From positions 1 through 6,750 of the forward strand of contig DYBS01000120.1 of the NCBI GenBank assembly GCA_019418525.1: DNA of 6,750 nucleotides. The letters run 5' to 3'. Of the stretch, positions 1 to 5,199 are shown piece by piece; position 1 is the stretch's first letter; each line of letters opens with the position of its first letter. The notes under the pieces were generated by a model, which was not told the DNA's origin, searched no databases, and saw only the letters and a program-made list of their open reading frames with translations. Made by a program: the position numbers and the translations under genes. Source of the stretch: Clostridiales bacterium (GTDB lineage Bacteria; Bacillota; Clostridia; Oscillospirales; Oscillospiraceae).

Positions 1-480
1 ACCGTGACCACCGGATTTACCGAAAAGGTCCACATCGGCTGCGGCAACCTCTATATTACGGTAAACTACGACGAGAACGGCATCTGCGAGGTGTTCACCA
101 ACACCGGCCGGGCCGGCGGCTGTCCCAGCCAGAGCGAGGCCACCGCCCGCCTGGTCAGCATCGGCATCCGCAGCGGCATGGACCCCCGGGAGATCATTCA
201 GCAGCTGCGGGGCATCCGCTGTCCCTCGTGCCTCCGGCAGAGCGATGTCACCGTCACCTCCTGCCCCGACGCCATCGCCCGCAGCCTGGAGAAGGTTCTG
301 AAGGCCACCCAGACCGGGACGCTTCCCACGCCGCCGGAGTCGCTGGCCCCGCCCGCGCCGGTGGACATGACCCCGGCCCAGGCCAAGCTGGCCAAGTACT
401 GCCCGGAGTGCGGCAGCCGTCTGGAGCACGAGGGCGGCTGTGTCACCTGCCGGGAGTGCGGTTACTCCAAGTGCAACTAA
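1..480 (+). CDS. nrdJ: Class II (B12-dependent) ribonucleotide reductase, C-terminal part (5' end outside window)
   Basis: This is the last 159 codons of an adenosylcobalamin-dependent ribonucleoside-diphosphate reductase, which makes deoxyribonucleotides in the cytoplasm. The frame is open from the first base. The GTG at 4 has no ribosome-binding site in view, and the residues around it are typical mid-protein NrdJ sequence, so the gene starts upstream of the window. Visible hallmarks are a GCGNLYITVN stretch (about nt 37-66), the conserved GGCPSQSEATARL segment (about nt 115-153), and the TSCPD motif that names the TSCPD domain (nt 256-270). After a Pro/Ala-rich linker (about nt 325-375) comes a C-terminal cysteine cluster (CPECG...CVTCRECGYSKCN, nt 400-477). 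Its CxxC pairs look like a zinc ribbon, and its terminal cysteines fit the redox tail that re-reduces the active site. A terminator follows 12 nt after the stop. A stand-alone TSCPD protein is an unlikely alternative. The family call is strong; the full length cannot be judged. Confidence 0.9.
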   Translation, partial: TVTTGFTEKVHIGCGNLYITVNYDENGICEVFTNTGRAGGCPSQSEATARLVSIGIRSGMDPREIIQQLRGIRCPSCLRQSDVTVTSCPDAIARSLEKVLKATQTGTLPTPPESLAPPAPVDMTPAQAKLAKYCPECGSRLEHEGGCVTCRECGYSKCN

Positions 481-491
481 ATATGGTTTCT

Positions 492-523
492 CCCCGCGGC
501 GGTCCCCCGCCGCGGGGATTTTT
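492..523 (+). terminator. Rho-independent terminator of nrdJ
   Basis: A perfect 11-bp GC stem (CCCCGCGGCGG at 492-502 with CCGCCGCGGGG at 507-517) closes a 4-nt loop and is followed by A and five T residues. It begins 12 nt after the reductase stop codon and separates that gene from the MerR promoter about 20 nt downstream. Confidence 0.9.
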
Positions 524-542
524 CGTCTTTCGAAAAAAATGC

Positions 543-573
543 TTGACCTTCCACCTTGTGAAGGGTATATCAT
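543..573 (+). promoter_or_regulatory. MerR-type promoter and operator of the merR-ybjQ operon
   Basis: The -35 is TTGACC (543-548) and the best -10 is TATCAT (568-573), separated by 19 bp, the over-long spacer typical of MerR-activated promoters. Between and overlapping them is an imperfect dyad, ACCTTCCAC (546-554), 3-bp spacer, GTGAAGGGT (558-566), matching at 7 of 9 positions. This fits a MerR dimer that untwists the spacer to activate its own operon. A 17-bp-spaced alternative -10 (TATATC, 566-571) is weaker. The predicted start is near 580, so the in-frame ATG at 572 would not be transcribed. Confidence 0.75.
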
Positions 574-598
574 GGACCCGAAGAGAGGAGGAACGATC

Positions 599-1249
599 GT
601 GAAGATCAACGAAGTGGAGGAGCTGGTGGGCATTACCAAGCGCAACATCCGCTTTTATGAGGCGGAGGGCCTGCTCTCCCCCCAGCGGGACAGCCGCAAC
701 GGCTACCGGGACTACGGGGACGAGGAGGTGGACACACTGCGGAAGATCAAGCTTCTGCGAAAGCTGGACGTGCCGCTGGAGGAGATCGGCAAGCTCCAGA
801 CGGGGCTTCTCACCCTGGATGATGTGCTGCGCCGCCACATCATCCAGCTCCGCCGTGCCCAGGACAACCTGAACACTATGGAGGCCCTGTGCGCCAAGCT
901 GGCCGACGCGGGAGTGCCCTACACCGGCCTGGATGCCCAGGCCTGGTTAGAGGATATGGCCCGTATGGAGCAGGAGGGAACGCGATTTATGAACGTGAGC
1001 AAGCAGGATACGCCCCAGCGCTATGTGGGCGCGGTGATCGCCGCGGTGGTGTTTGTGCTGCTGATGGCGGGGTTGATGGCCCTGATGATCTGGGGCTTCA
1101 CCATCAGTCCGGAGGAGGCCCCGCCCATGGTCCTCATCGTGGTATTTGCGGCCATTCCCCTAGTATTCATCATCGGGGTGCTGCTGGCCCTTCGCCAGCG
1201 CATCCAACAGATTAAAGGAGGAGAAGAAGATGCTGCTTCTCAATATTGA
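599..1249 (+). CDS. MerR-family regulator with two C-terminal transmembrane helices
   Basis: A 216-aa one-component transcription regulator. Residues 1-70 form a MerR winged-helix DNA-binding domain: KINEVEELVGITKRNIRFYE covers the helix-turn-helix, followed by the NGYRDYGDEEV wing segment (34-44). Residues about 72-104 are the coiled-coil dimerisation helix. In place of a ligand pocket, the C-terminal half has two hydrophobic helices, about 143-167 and 176-198, with a short polar hairpin (SPEEAPP) between and a charged tail, so the protein is probably membrane-tethered. GTG at 599 is chosen because GGAGG (587-591) lies 7 nt upstream and it follows the predicted transcription start. Its 3' end overlaps ybjQ by 20 nt, implying translational coupling. 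The inducer is unknown. Single cysteine residues do not form an obvious metal site, so a classical metal sensor is unlikely; a membrane or envelope signal is possible but is inference. Confidence 0.88.
   Translation: MKINEVEELVGITKRNIRFYEAEGLLSPQRDSRNGYRDYGDEEVDTLRKIKLLRKLDVPLEEIGKLQTGLLTLDDVLRRHIIQLRRAQDNLNTMEALCAKLADAGVPYTGLDAQAWLEDMARMEQEGTRFMNVSKQDTPQRYVGAVIAAVVFVLLMAGLMALMIWGFTISPEEAPPMVLIVVFAAIPLVFIIGVLLALRQRIQQIKGGEEDAASQY
1216..1221 (+). promoter_or_regulatory. Ribosome-binding site of ybjQ inside merR
   Basis: AGGAGG sits 8 nt before the ATG at 1230, inside the last codons of the MerR gene. It fixes the ybjQ start and indicates that ribosomes finishing MerR can feed into the second gene. 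Confidence 0.8.
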
Positions 1250-1556
1250 CCACATCCCCGGAAAAGAAGTGGAGGCACTGGGCCTGGTAAAGGGCAGCGT
1301 GGTCCAGGCCAAAAACTTCGGCAAGGATTTTATGGCGGGCATGAAGACCCTGGTGGGCGGCGAGATCGAGGGTTACACTGACCTTCTGAATCAAGCCCGC
1401 CAGATCGCCACCAAGCGCATGGTGGACGAGGCGGAGGCCCTGGGGGCGGACGCGGTGCTGAACATCCGCTACGCCAGTTCCTCCCTCATGCAGAGTGCGG
1501 CGGAGCTCACCGCCTACGGCACCGCCGTTCGGGTCGTGGGAAACAGCCGCGAGTAA
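1230..1556 (+). CDS. YbjQ/UPF0145 family protein (heavy-metal-binding-domain family)
   Basis: A 108-aa soluble protein of the YbjQ family (Pfam PF01906), essentially the same length as E. coli YbjQ (about 107 aa). Family features visible are a central KDFMAGMKTLVGGEIEGYTDLL segment, split here as KDFMAGMKTLVGGE and IEGYTDLL (residues about 32-53), then the helix QARQIATKRMVDEAEALGAD (about 55-74), then AVLNIRY and a closing strand GTAVRV. Members form small ring-shaped oligomers; they are named 'heavy-metal-binding', but a biochemical role is not established. The protein has no signal peptide, membrane helix or cysteine. It is the second gene of the MerR operon, with overlapping reading frames and its own strong RBS, so it is probably the effector or modulator of whatever the regulator senses (inference). 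It is followed after 5 nt by a strong terminator. Confidence 0.9.
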   Translation: MLLLNIDHIPGKEVEALGLVKGSVVQAKNFGKDFMAGMKTLVGGEIEGYTDLLNQARQIATKRMVDEAEALGADAVLNIRYASSSLMQSAAELTAYGTAVRVVGNSRE

Positions 1557-1561
1557 CAAAG

Positions 1562-1604
1562 CGCGGGCCGCGGGAAGATCTTTTCTTCCCGCGGCCCGCG
1601 TTTT
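1562..1604. terminator. Terminator between convergent ybjQ and hydantoinase genes
   Basis: A perfect 17-bp GC-rich stem (1562-1578 with 1584-1600) and a 5-nt loop are followed on the + strand by TTTTGATTT. On the - strand the tail is CTTTGTT. The hairpin starts 6 nt after the ybjQ stop and lies 20 nt beyond the end of the hydantoinase gene, so it can serve both directions, more strongly for the + strand. Short outer arms GTAAC (1553-1557) and GTTAC (1611-1615) can extend the stem. Confidence 0.88.
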
Positions 1605-1624
1605 GATTTCGTTACACTGGGTGC

Positions 1625-3016
1625 TCAGTCCTGGCACAGGACGCTCTTGCCGCGCTTGAGGTAGCGGCCGTCGCCCTTCTTGCCCACGAACTGGTTGTCC
1701 TTGACCACCACCTGGCCGTGGGAGAGGACCAGGTCGATGGCGCCCTGGAGCTCCAGGCCCTCGTAGCAGGTGTAGTCCACCGCGCCGTGCATGTCGGCGT
1801 GGGTGAGCACGTGCTTGCGGTCGTGGTCCAGGATGACCACATCGGCGTCGGCGCCGGGCTGGAGGGTGCCCTTCCGGGGGTAGAGGCCGTACATGCGGCT
1901 GGGCTCGGCGCACAGCAGGCGCACCAGGTCGCAGATGGACAGACGGCCCTTGGCCACGCCCTCGGAGTACATCACCGGCAGGCGCTCCTCCACGCCGGGG
2001 GCGCCGTTGGGGCAGGCGGTGAAGTCGCCCACGCCGAACTGCTTCTCCTTCTTGAAGTTGAACGGGCAGTGGTCGGTGGCCACGGTGTCGATGACCCGAT
2101 CCTGAAGGCCCTTCCACAGGGCCTCGCAGTCGTCCTTGGTGCGCAGCGGGGGGGACATGATGGCCTTCAGGCCCTCCTGGGGGTCCTTGTAGGCGTCCTC
2201 AGTGAGGACCAGGTACTGGGTGCAGGTCTCCACGCCCACGTTCTTCTGTCCGCGCTTCTTGGCGCGGCGGATCTCATCCAGGCCGGCCTCGGTGGACAGG
2301 TGGACGATGTAGAGGGGGGCGTCCCCGGCCATGGAGGCGATCTGGAGCATGCGGCCCACAGCCTCGGCCTCACAGCGGGCGGGGCGGCTCTTGGCGTGGT
2401 AGATGGGGTCGGTGCAGCCCTTGGACTTGTAGTAAGCCCGCAGGTAGTTGACCACACCGTCGTTCTCACAGTGGATGGGGATGACGATGCCGTCCTTCTT
2501 GGCCTGCTGGAAGAGCTGGAACATATCGGCGTCGGAGAGCTTGAAGTCGTAGGTCAGGTAGGCCTTGAAGCTGGTGATGCCCTCCTTCTCGGCGATCTCG
2601 CCCATCTCCTTCAGGATCTGCTCGTCCACATGCTGCAGCACGCCGTGGAAGCCGTAGTCGATAACGGCCTTGCCGTCGGCCAGGCGGTGATACTCCTCCA
2701 CCTGATGCCACAGGCTGCACCCCTTGGGGCCGAAGGCCATGTGGTCCACAATGGTAGTGGTGCCGCCGCAGGCGGCGGCCACGGTGCCGGTGTAGAAGTC
2801 GTCCACCGCCCGGTGGGCGCCGGCCTGGAGATCCATATGGGTGTGTACATCCACCGCGCCGGGCAGAACATACTTGCCCGCGGCATCGATGACCTCCGCG
2901 CCGTCGGCGCACAGATCGGCGCCCAGGGCCTTGATCACGCCGTCCTCGATAAGCAGATCGCCCCGGAAGGTCTCAGACTCAGTAACGATGGTACCGTTTT
3001 TGATGATGGTGCGCAT
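1625..3016 (-). CDS. hydA: Dihydropyrimidinase / D-hydantoinase (cyclic amidohydrolase)
   Basis: A 463-aa cytoplasmic zinc hydrolase of the amidohydrolase superfamily that opens 5,6-dihydropyrimidine or hydantoin rings to N-carbamoyl amino acids. The full metal site is visible: HxH at H58/H60 (DVHTHMD), the lysine that is carboxylated to bridge two metals at K151 (SFKAYLTYD), then H182, H239 and D315 (ATDHCPF). Substrate-binding equivalents are also present: Y156, S288 (SPPLR) and N337 (PNGAPGVEER). The length is normal for the family and the N-terminal beta-sandwich segment (residues 1-50) and C-terminal closing strands are present. The ATG at 3016 has a strong AGGAGG 6 nt away (3023-3028). 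It is the second gene of an operon with the NCS1 permease, 43 nt behind it. Whether the natural substrate is dihydrouracil, hydantoin or a 5-substituted hydantoin cannot be read from the sequence; allantoinase is less likely because the stereo-gate residues follow dihydropyrimidinase. Confidence 0.93.
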   Translation of the reverse strand: MRTIIKNGTIVTESETFRGDLLIEDGVIKALGADLCADGAEVIDAAGKYVLPGAVDVHTHMDLQAGAHRAVDDFYTGTVAAACGGTTTIVDHMAFGPKGCSLWHQVEEYHRLADGKAVIDYGFHGVLQHVDEQILKEMGEIAEKEGITSFKAYLTYDFKLSDADMFQLFQQAKKDGIVIPIHCENDGVVNYLRAYYKSKGCTDPIYHAKSRPARCEAEAVGRMLQIASMAGDAPLYIVHLSTEAGLDEIRRAKKRGQKNVGVETCTQYLVLTEDAYKDPQEGLKAIMSPPLRTKDDCEALWKGLQDRVIDTVATDHCPFNFKKEKQFGVGDFTACPNGAPGVEERLPVMYSEGVAKGRLSICDLVRLLCAEPSRMYGLYPRKGTLQPGADADVVILDHDRKHVLTHADMHGAVDYTCYEGLELQGAIDLVLSHGQVVVKDNQFVGKKGDGRYLKRGKSVLCQD

Positions 3017-3022
3017 AAGGAA

Positions 3023-3028
3023 CCTCCT
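3023..3028 (-). promoter_or_regulatory. Ribosome-binding site of hydA
   Basis: On the - strand AAAGGAGGTT reads through 3022-3031, close to a full anti-16S match, with 6 nt between AGGAGG and the ATG. It supports the start at 3016 and independent, strong translation of the enzyme within the two-gene transcript. Confidence 0.8.
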
Positions 3029-3059
3029 TTTCCAAATGTGTGGAATGTTCTCTATGGTC

Positions 3060-4514
3060 TTAGCGGCCCTGGCGCTTGCACAGGGCGCTGTAGATCACGA
3101 AGGCAAAGACGCAGCCCAGCAGATAGGAGCTGTCGTAGATCCAGCTGAGCACGGGGATGAACTGGCAGACGAAGATGAACACGAACAGGGCGAACATGGT
3201 CACCAGAGCCAGCACGTTCCAGCCGCCCTGGTAGTAATAGGCGCCGCCGTCCTGGTAGTAGAGGTCAGCCAGCTGCAGGCGGTTGCGGTACTGGCTCCAC
3301 AGGGCGGCCAGGCACACGCCGGTGATGGGGCCCAGGAACACGGCCAGGGTGCCGTTAAGGGTGTAGACATAGCTCTCGGGGTTCTCCACCAGCTTCCAGG
3401 GCAGGAAGCAGATGGACAGCACGGTGGCCACGATGACGGCCTTCTTGTAGTTGAGGACCTTACCAAACAGGGAGGAGAACACCACCGAGGCGGCGGCCAG
3501 GTTGCAGGCCACGTTGGTGGTCAGGGTAGCCAGGATAATGAACAGGGAGAACAGGATGACGACGAAGGGGCTGTCGAAGTGGGAGACCAGGATGCTGGGG
3601 TCCCAGAAGGCCTCGCCGAAAGCCAGCTCGGAGCCGGAAGTGCCGCAGATGCCCACAAAGACGATGAAGGCGGTCATGATGGGGGCGCCGATGAGCTGGC
3701 CCTTGACCTGGGCGCTCTCGCTGGTGGCGTGGCGGGTGTAGTCGGAGAAGTTGAGGGCGATGGTGGCGTCAAAGGCGATCATGGAGGTCAGAGAGGGGAA
3801 GAACTGGGCCCAGAAGCTCTCACCGTTGCCGCCGGCCACCTGGGTGGTGAAGAGGTTGCCCACGCCGCCCTTGGAGATGGCCAGCCAGAAGCCCCAGACG
3901 ATGACCACGCAGCTGAGGATGATGAGCACGGGGGCGGCGAAGTCCTCCAGGAAGCGGATGGCGCGGCTGCCGTGGTAGCCAATGTAGAAGTTGATGAGCA
4001 CGAACAGACCGAAGCTGATGAAGCTGTGGAAGGACAGAGCGGTGTAGCCGGGGATGATCACCGCGATGATGGCGTCCAGGGCGGTACCACCGATCCAGTT
4101 CTGGATGCCGAACCACAGGCAGCCCATGAAGGCACGGATGATGGTGGGTATGGCTGTGCCCTTAGGTCCAAAGACCATCTTGGACAGGACGGGGAAGCTG
4201 GCGCCGTAGCGGGAGCCGAACTTGCCCAGCAGGATGGAGGGGATGAGGACCAGGGTGTGGCCCAGCACACAGATGAACAGGGCCTGGTACCAGGTCAGGC
4301 CGGCGGAGAGCAGAGCGCTGGCCATCATGTACACAGGGATGGACACCAGGATGCCGGTCCAGAGGGTAATGTAGTTCTTGGTGGACCACTCGCGACCGGA
4401 CAAGGGGATCGGCTTGGTGTCTTCGGTGTAGATGTTTTTGTGTTTCTTGATTTCTTGGACGCCCTCCGGGGTCAGTTCGACCACGAAGGAGTTCTCCCGC
4501 TGGAGATCTGCCAT
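3060..4514 (-). CDS. NCS1-family permease (hydantoin/nucleobase:cation symporter)
   Basis: A 484-aa inner-membrane transporter of the nucleobase:cation symporter-1 family, which includes Mhp1, PucI and CodB. About twelve hydrophobic helices follow a polar 45-residue N-terminus. Family landmarks: YITLWTG in helix 1 (48-54), GSRYGASFPVL (100-110), RAFMGCLWFGIQNWIGG (127-143), the helix-6 segment FDATIALNFSDYTRH (248-262), and the helix-8 segment TTNVACNL (332-339). Compared with the Mhp1 sequence as recalled, W134 and Q138 match its substrate-site W117/Q121 and N334/N338 match N314/N318, but the position of Mhp1 W220 is D249 here and Q42 is S58. The substrate is therefore uncertain, though the hydantoinase downstream suggests a hydantoin, dihydropyrimidine or uracil-like ring. 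The ATG at 4514 has GGAGG 7 nt upstream. It is the first gene of the operon; the gap to hydA is 43 nt with no terminator. Confidence 0.9.
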   Translation of the reverse strand: MADLQRENSFVVELTPEGVQEIKKHKNIYTEDTKPIPLSGREWSTKNYITLWTGILVSIPVYMMASALLSAGLTWYQALFICVLGHTLVLIPSILLGKFGSRYGASFPVLSKMVFGPKGTAIPTIIRAFMGCLWFGIQNWIGGTALDAIIAVIIPGYTALSFHSFISFGLFVLINFYIGYHGSRAIRFLEDFAAPVLIILSCVVIVWGFWLAISKGGVGNLFTTQVAGGNGESFWAQFFPSLTSMIAFDATIALNFSDYTRHATSESAQVKGQLIGAPIMTAFIVFVGICGTSGSELAFGEAFWDPSILVSHFDSPFVVILFSLFIILATLTTNVACNLAAASVVFSSLFGKVLNYKKAVIVATVLSICFLPWKLVENPESYVYTLNGTLAVFLGPITGVCLAALWSQYRNRLQLADLYYQDGGAYYYQGGWNVLALVTMFALFVFIFVCQFIPVLSWIYDSSYLLGCVFAFVIYSALCKRQGR

Positions 4515-4521
4515 AGAAATA

Positions 4522-4528
4522 CCTCCTC
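4522..4528 (-). promoter_or_regulatory. Ribosome-binding site of the permease
   Basis: GAGGAGG on the - strand (4522-4528), 7 nt before the ATG at 4514, fixes the permease start. Confidence 0.75.
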
Positions 4529-4542
4529 TTTCAACCCAAAAT

Positions 4543-4568
4543 AAAAATAATTATCCCTAATTATTTTT
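4543..4568. promoter_or_regulatory. Perfect 11-bp inverted repeat, probable operator of the permease-hydA operon
   Basis: AAAAATAATTA (4543-4553), spacer TCCC, TAATTATTTTT (4558-4568) is an exact inverted repeat. It lies immediately downstream of the predicted -10 and covers the expected transcription start (about 4567), between promoter and RBS. The position suits a repressor site. It is not a normal terminator: the stem is almost all A-T and no T tract follows. The cognate regulator is not in the window. Confidence 0.6.
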
Positions 4569-4573
4569 GTTAC

Positions 4574-4601
4574 ATTATACTCCTTCTACCTTTTCATACA
4601 A
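4574..4601 (-). promoter_or_regulatory. Promoter of the permease-hydA operon
   Basis: On the - strand a consensus -10 TATAAT (4574-4579) has a weak -35 TTGTAT (4596-4601) at 16 bp. Predicted start near 4567 gives a leader of about 53 nt, too short for a typical riboswitch. The weak -35 suggests that an activator, or the inverted repeat at the start, controls output. Confidence 0.6.
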
Positions 4602-4738
4602 GAGCATAAATGACCGAAAATCCGTTCGAAATTTTGGTAAAAAGGCCAGATGTCCTTTCTAATTTTCTCCAGCTCTTCCTGTACCATATTATACCATTTA
4701 TCTTGAAACAAGTTCTTTTGTTTTGTGTGTGCGAAATA

Positions 4739-4794
4739 TTGACAGAAGTTTTACGACCTTATGGTGGCATATCTTACGAAGGACAAACTATACT
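4739..4794 (+). promoter_or_regulatory. Possible promoter elements for the small Cys-rich gene
   Basis: A consensus -35 TTGACA is at 4739-4744, but the nearest -10-like hexamer TATGGT (4760-4765) is only 15 bp away. A better -10, TATACT (4789-4794), lacks a matching -35. One of these probably drives the gene at 4840; the sequence does not decide which. Confidence 0.3.
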
Positions 4795-4839
4795 GATTCC
4801 AGAACATCTCAGCACCTGGAAACGGAAGGAGTGGTCCCT

Positions 4840-5037
4840 ATGCTGCCCTGTCAACCCGGCTGTACCTCCTACTGTGAGGGCTGTCACAAATCCTGTGCCC
4901 ACTGGCAGGAGTTTCAGGCCCGCCAGCGGGAACAGCGCCAGGCCAAGAAGAGTTATCTGCACTATTACAATGAGCTGTGCTCCTGTATGACCAGGCAGCT
5001 GCGCACCATCAGCGTTCCGTACCGCTGCTACCGCTGA
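4840..5037 (+). CDS. Small cysteine-rich protein of unknown function (65 aa)
   Basis: I do not recognise a characterised family, although short proteins with similar Cys-rich starts occur in Firmicutes genomes and phages. The N-terminus carries C4, C8, C12, C15 and C19 (CQPGC...CEGCHKSC) with H16 and H21, suggesting a small zinc-binding knuckle. Next is a very polar helix rich in Gln, Arg and Lys (about residues 23-43, EFQARQREQRQAKK), then a second cysteine pair C47/C49 and C63 near the end. There is no signal peptide or membrane helix, so it is probably cytoplasmic, possibly nucleic-acid binding (inference). ATG at 4840 is chosen because AAGGAG (4826-4831) lies 8 nt upstream; the in-frame extension to 4723 has no RBS and lies over the promoter region. 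The gene is monocistronic and transcribed away from the permease. Its last codons form the left arm of a hairpin. Confidence 0.7.
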   Translation: MLPCQPGCTSYCEGCHKSCAHWQEFQARQREQRQAKKSYLHYYNELCSCMTRQLRTISVPYRCYR

Positions 5038-5049
5038 ACAGCGGTACGG
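5017..5049 (+). terminator. Hairpin overlapping the 3' end of the small Cys-rich gene
   Basis: CCGTACCGCTG (5017-5027) pairs perfectly with CAGCGGTACGG (5039-5049), an 11-bp stem enclosing an 11-nt loop with the stop codon inside. The tail is only CTTTCCC, so it is a weak terminator or a stability element. A copy of TACCGCTG at 5029-5036 offers an alternative left arm. Confidence 0.55.
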
Positions 5050-5061
5050 CTTTCCCTCTCC

Positions 5062-5093
5062 GGACGCAGGCCTGCCTCGCCTGCGTCCTTTTT
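5062..5093 (+). terminator. Rho-independent terminator of the small Cys-rich gene
   Basis: GGACGCAGG (5062-5070) pairs with CCTGCGTCC (5080-5088), followed directly by five T residues (5089-5093). It lies 12 nt after the first hairpin and about 30 nt upstream of the next promoter, insulating the peptidase gene. Confidence 0.85.
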
Positions 5094-5123
5094 CCACACT
5101 CTGGTCCCACGCTCCCCCCCCTC

Positions 5124-5152
5124 TTGCAATCCGTTCCCCGCGGGTCTAAAAT
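5124..5152 (+). promoter_or_regulatory. Promoter of the M24 peptidase gene
   Basis: -35 TTGCAA (5124-5129, 4/6 of consensus) and -10 TAAAAT (5147-5152, 5/6) are separated by 17 bp. The start is expected near 5159, giving a 5' leader of about 41 nt. Confidence 0.7.
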
Positions 5153-5199
5153 AAAGTTCATCTATTTTCCCCCGCGGCAACTGGAAAGGAGTGCTTTTT

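Larger units (their letters stand above)
4569..4839. other. AT-rich intergenic region between divergent permease and small Cys-rich gene
   Basis: Together with 4515-4568, this is about 325 bp without a confident gene, visibly AT-richer than the coding DNA on both sides. Leftwards it holds the permease promoter. Farther upstream there is a second - strand extended -10 (TGGTATAAT, -10 at 4688-4693) without a good -35, and an imperfect dyad (ACCGAAAAT at 4613-4621, ATTTTGGT at 4631-4638, one bulge). Rightwards are fragments of a promoter for the small gene. A 33-codon - strand frame (4586-4687) lacks an RBS and is not called. Confidence 0.5.

Noticed and set aside
440..598. Upstream extension of the MerR regulator, including ATG at 572
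   Set aside because: It would cross the nrdJ terminator and the MerR promoter; ATG 572 precedes the predicted transcription start, while GTG 599 has a well-placed GGAGG.
1212..2117. - strand open frame overlapping hydA and ybjQ
   Set aside because: Out-of-frame shadow of hydA running through the terminator and antisense to ybjQ; Arg/Gly/Pro-rich with no domain.
1718..3148. Long + strand open frame (476 codons) opposite hydA
   Set aside because: It is the antisense of a hydantoinase with a complete active site; the product is low-complexity Gly/Ala/Val/His-rich sequence with no RBS, a by-product of GC-rich codon bias.
2841..4544. Long + strand open frame (567 codons) opposite the permease
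   Set aside because: Its Gly/Glu/Asp/His-rich translation mirrors hydrophobic membrane codons of the - strand permease; no RBS and no recognisable domain.
4543..4568. The AT-rich inverted repeat read as a terminator
   Set aside because: It sits between promoter and RBS, has an almost pure A-T stem and no T tract beyond it on the - strand, so an operator is the better reading.
4610..4990. + strand frame of 126 codons across the intergenic region
   Set aside because: It overlaps the Cys-rich gene in another frame and the permease promoter, has no RBS, and its composition changes abruptly at the AT-rich/GC-rich boundary.
5191..5199. GTG start three codons upstream for the M24 peptidase
   Set aside because: The GTG overlaps the AAAGGAG ribosome-binding site that correctly serves the ATG at 5200.
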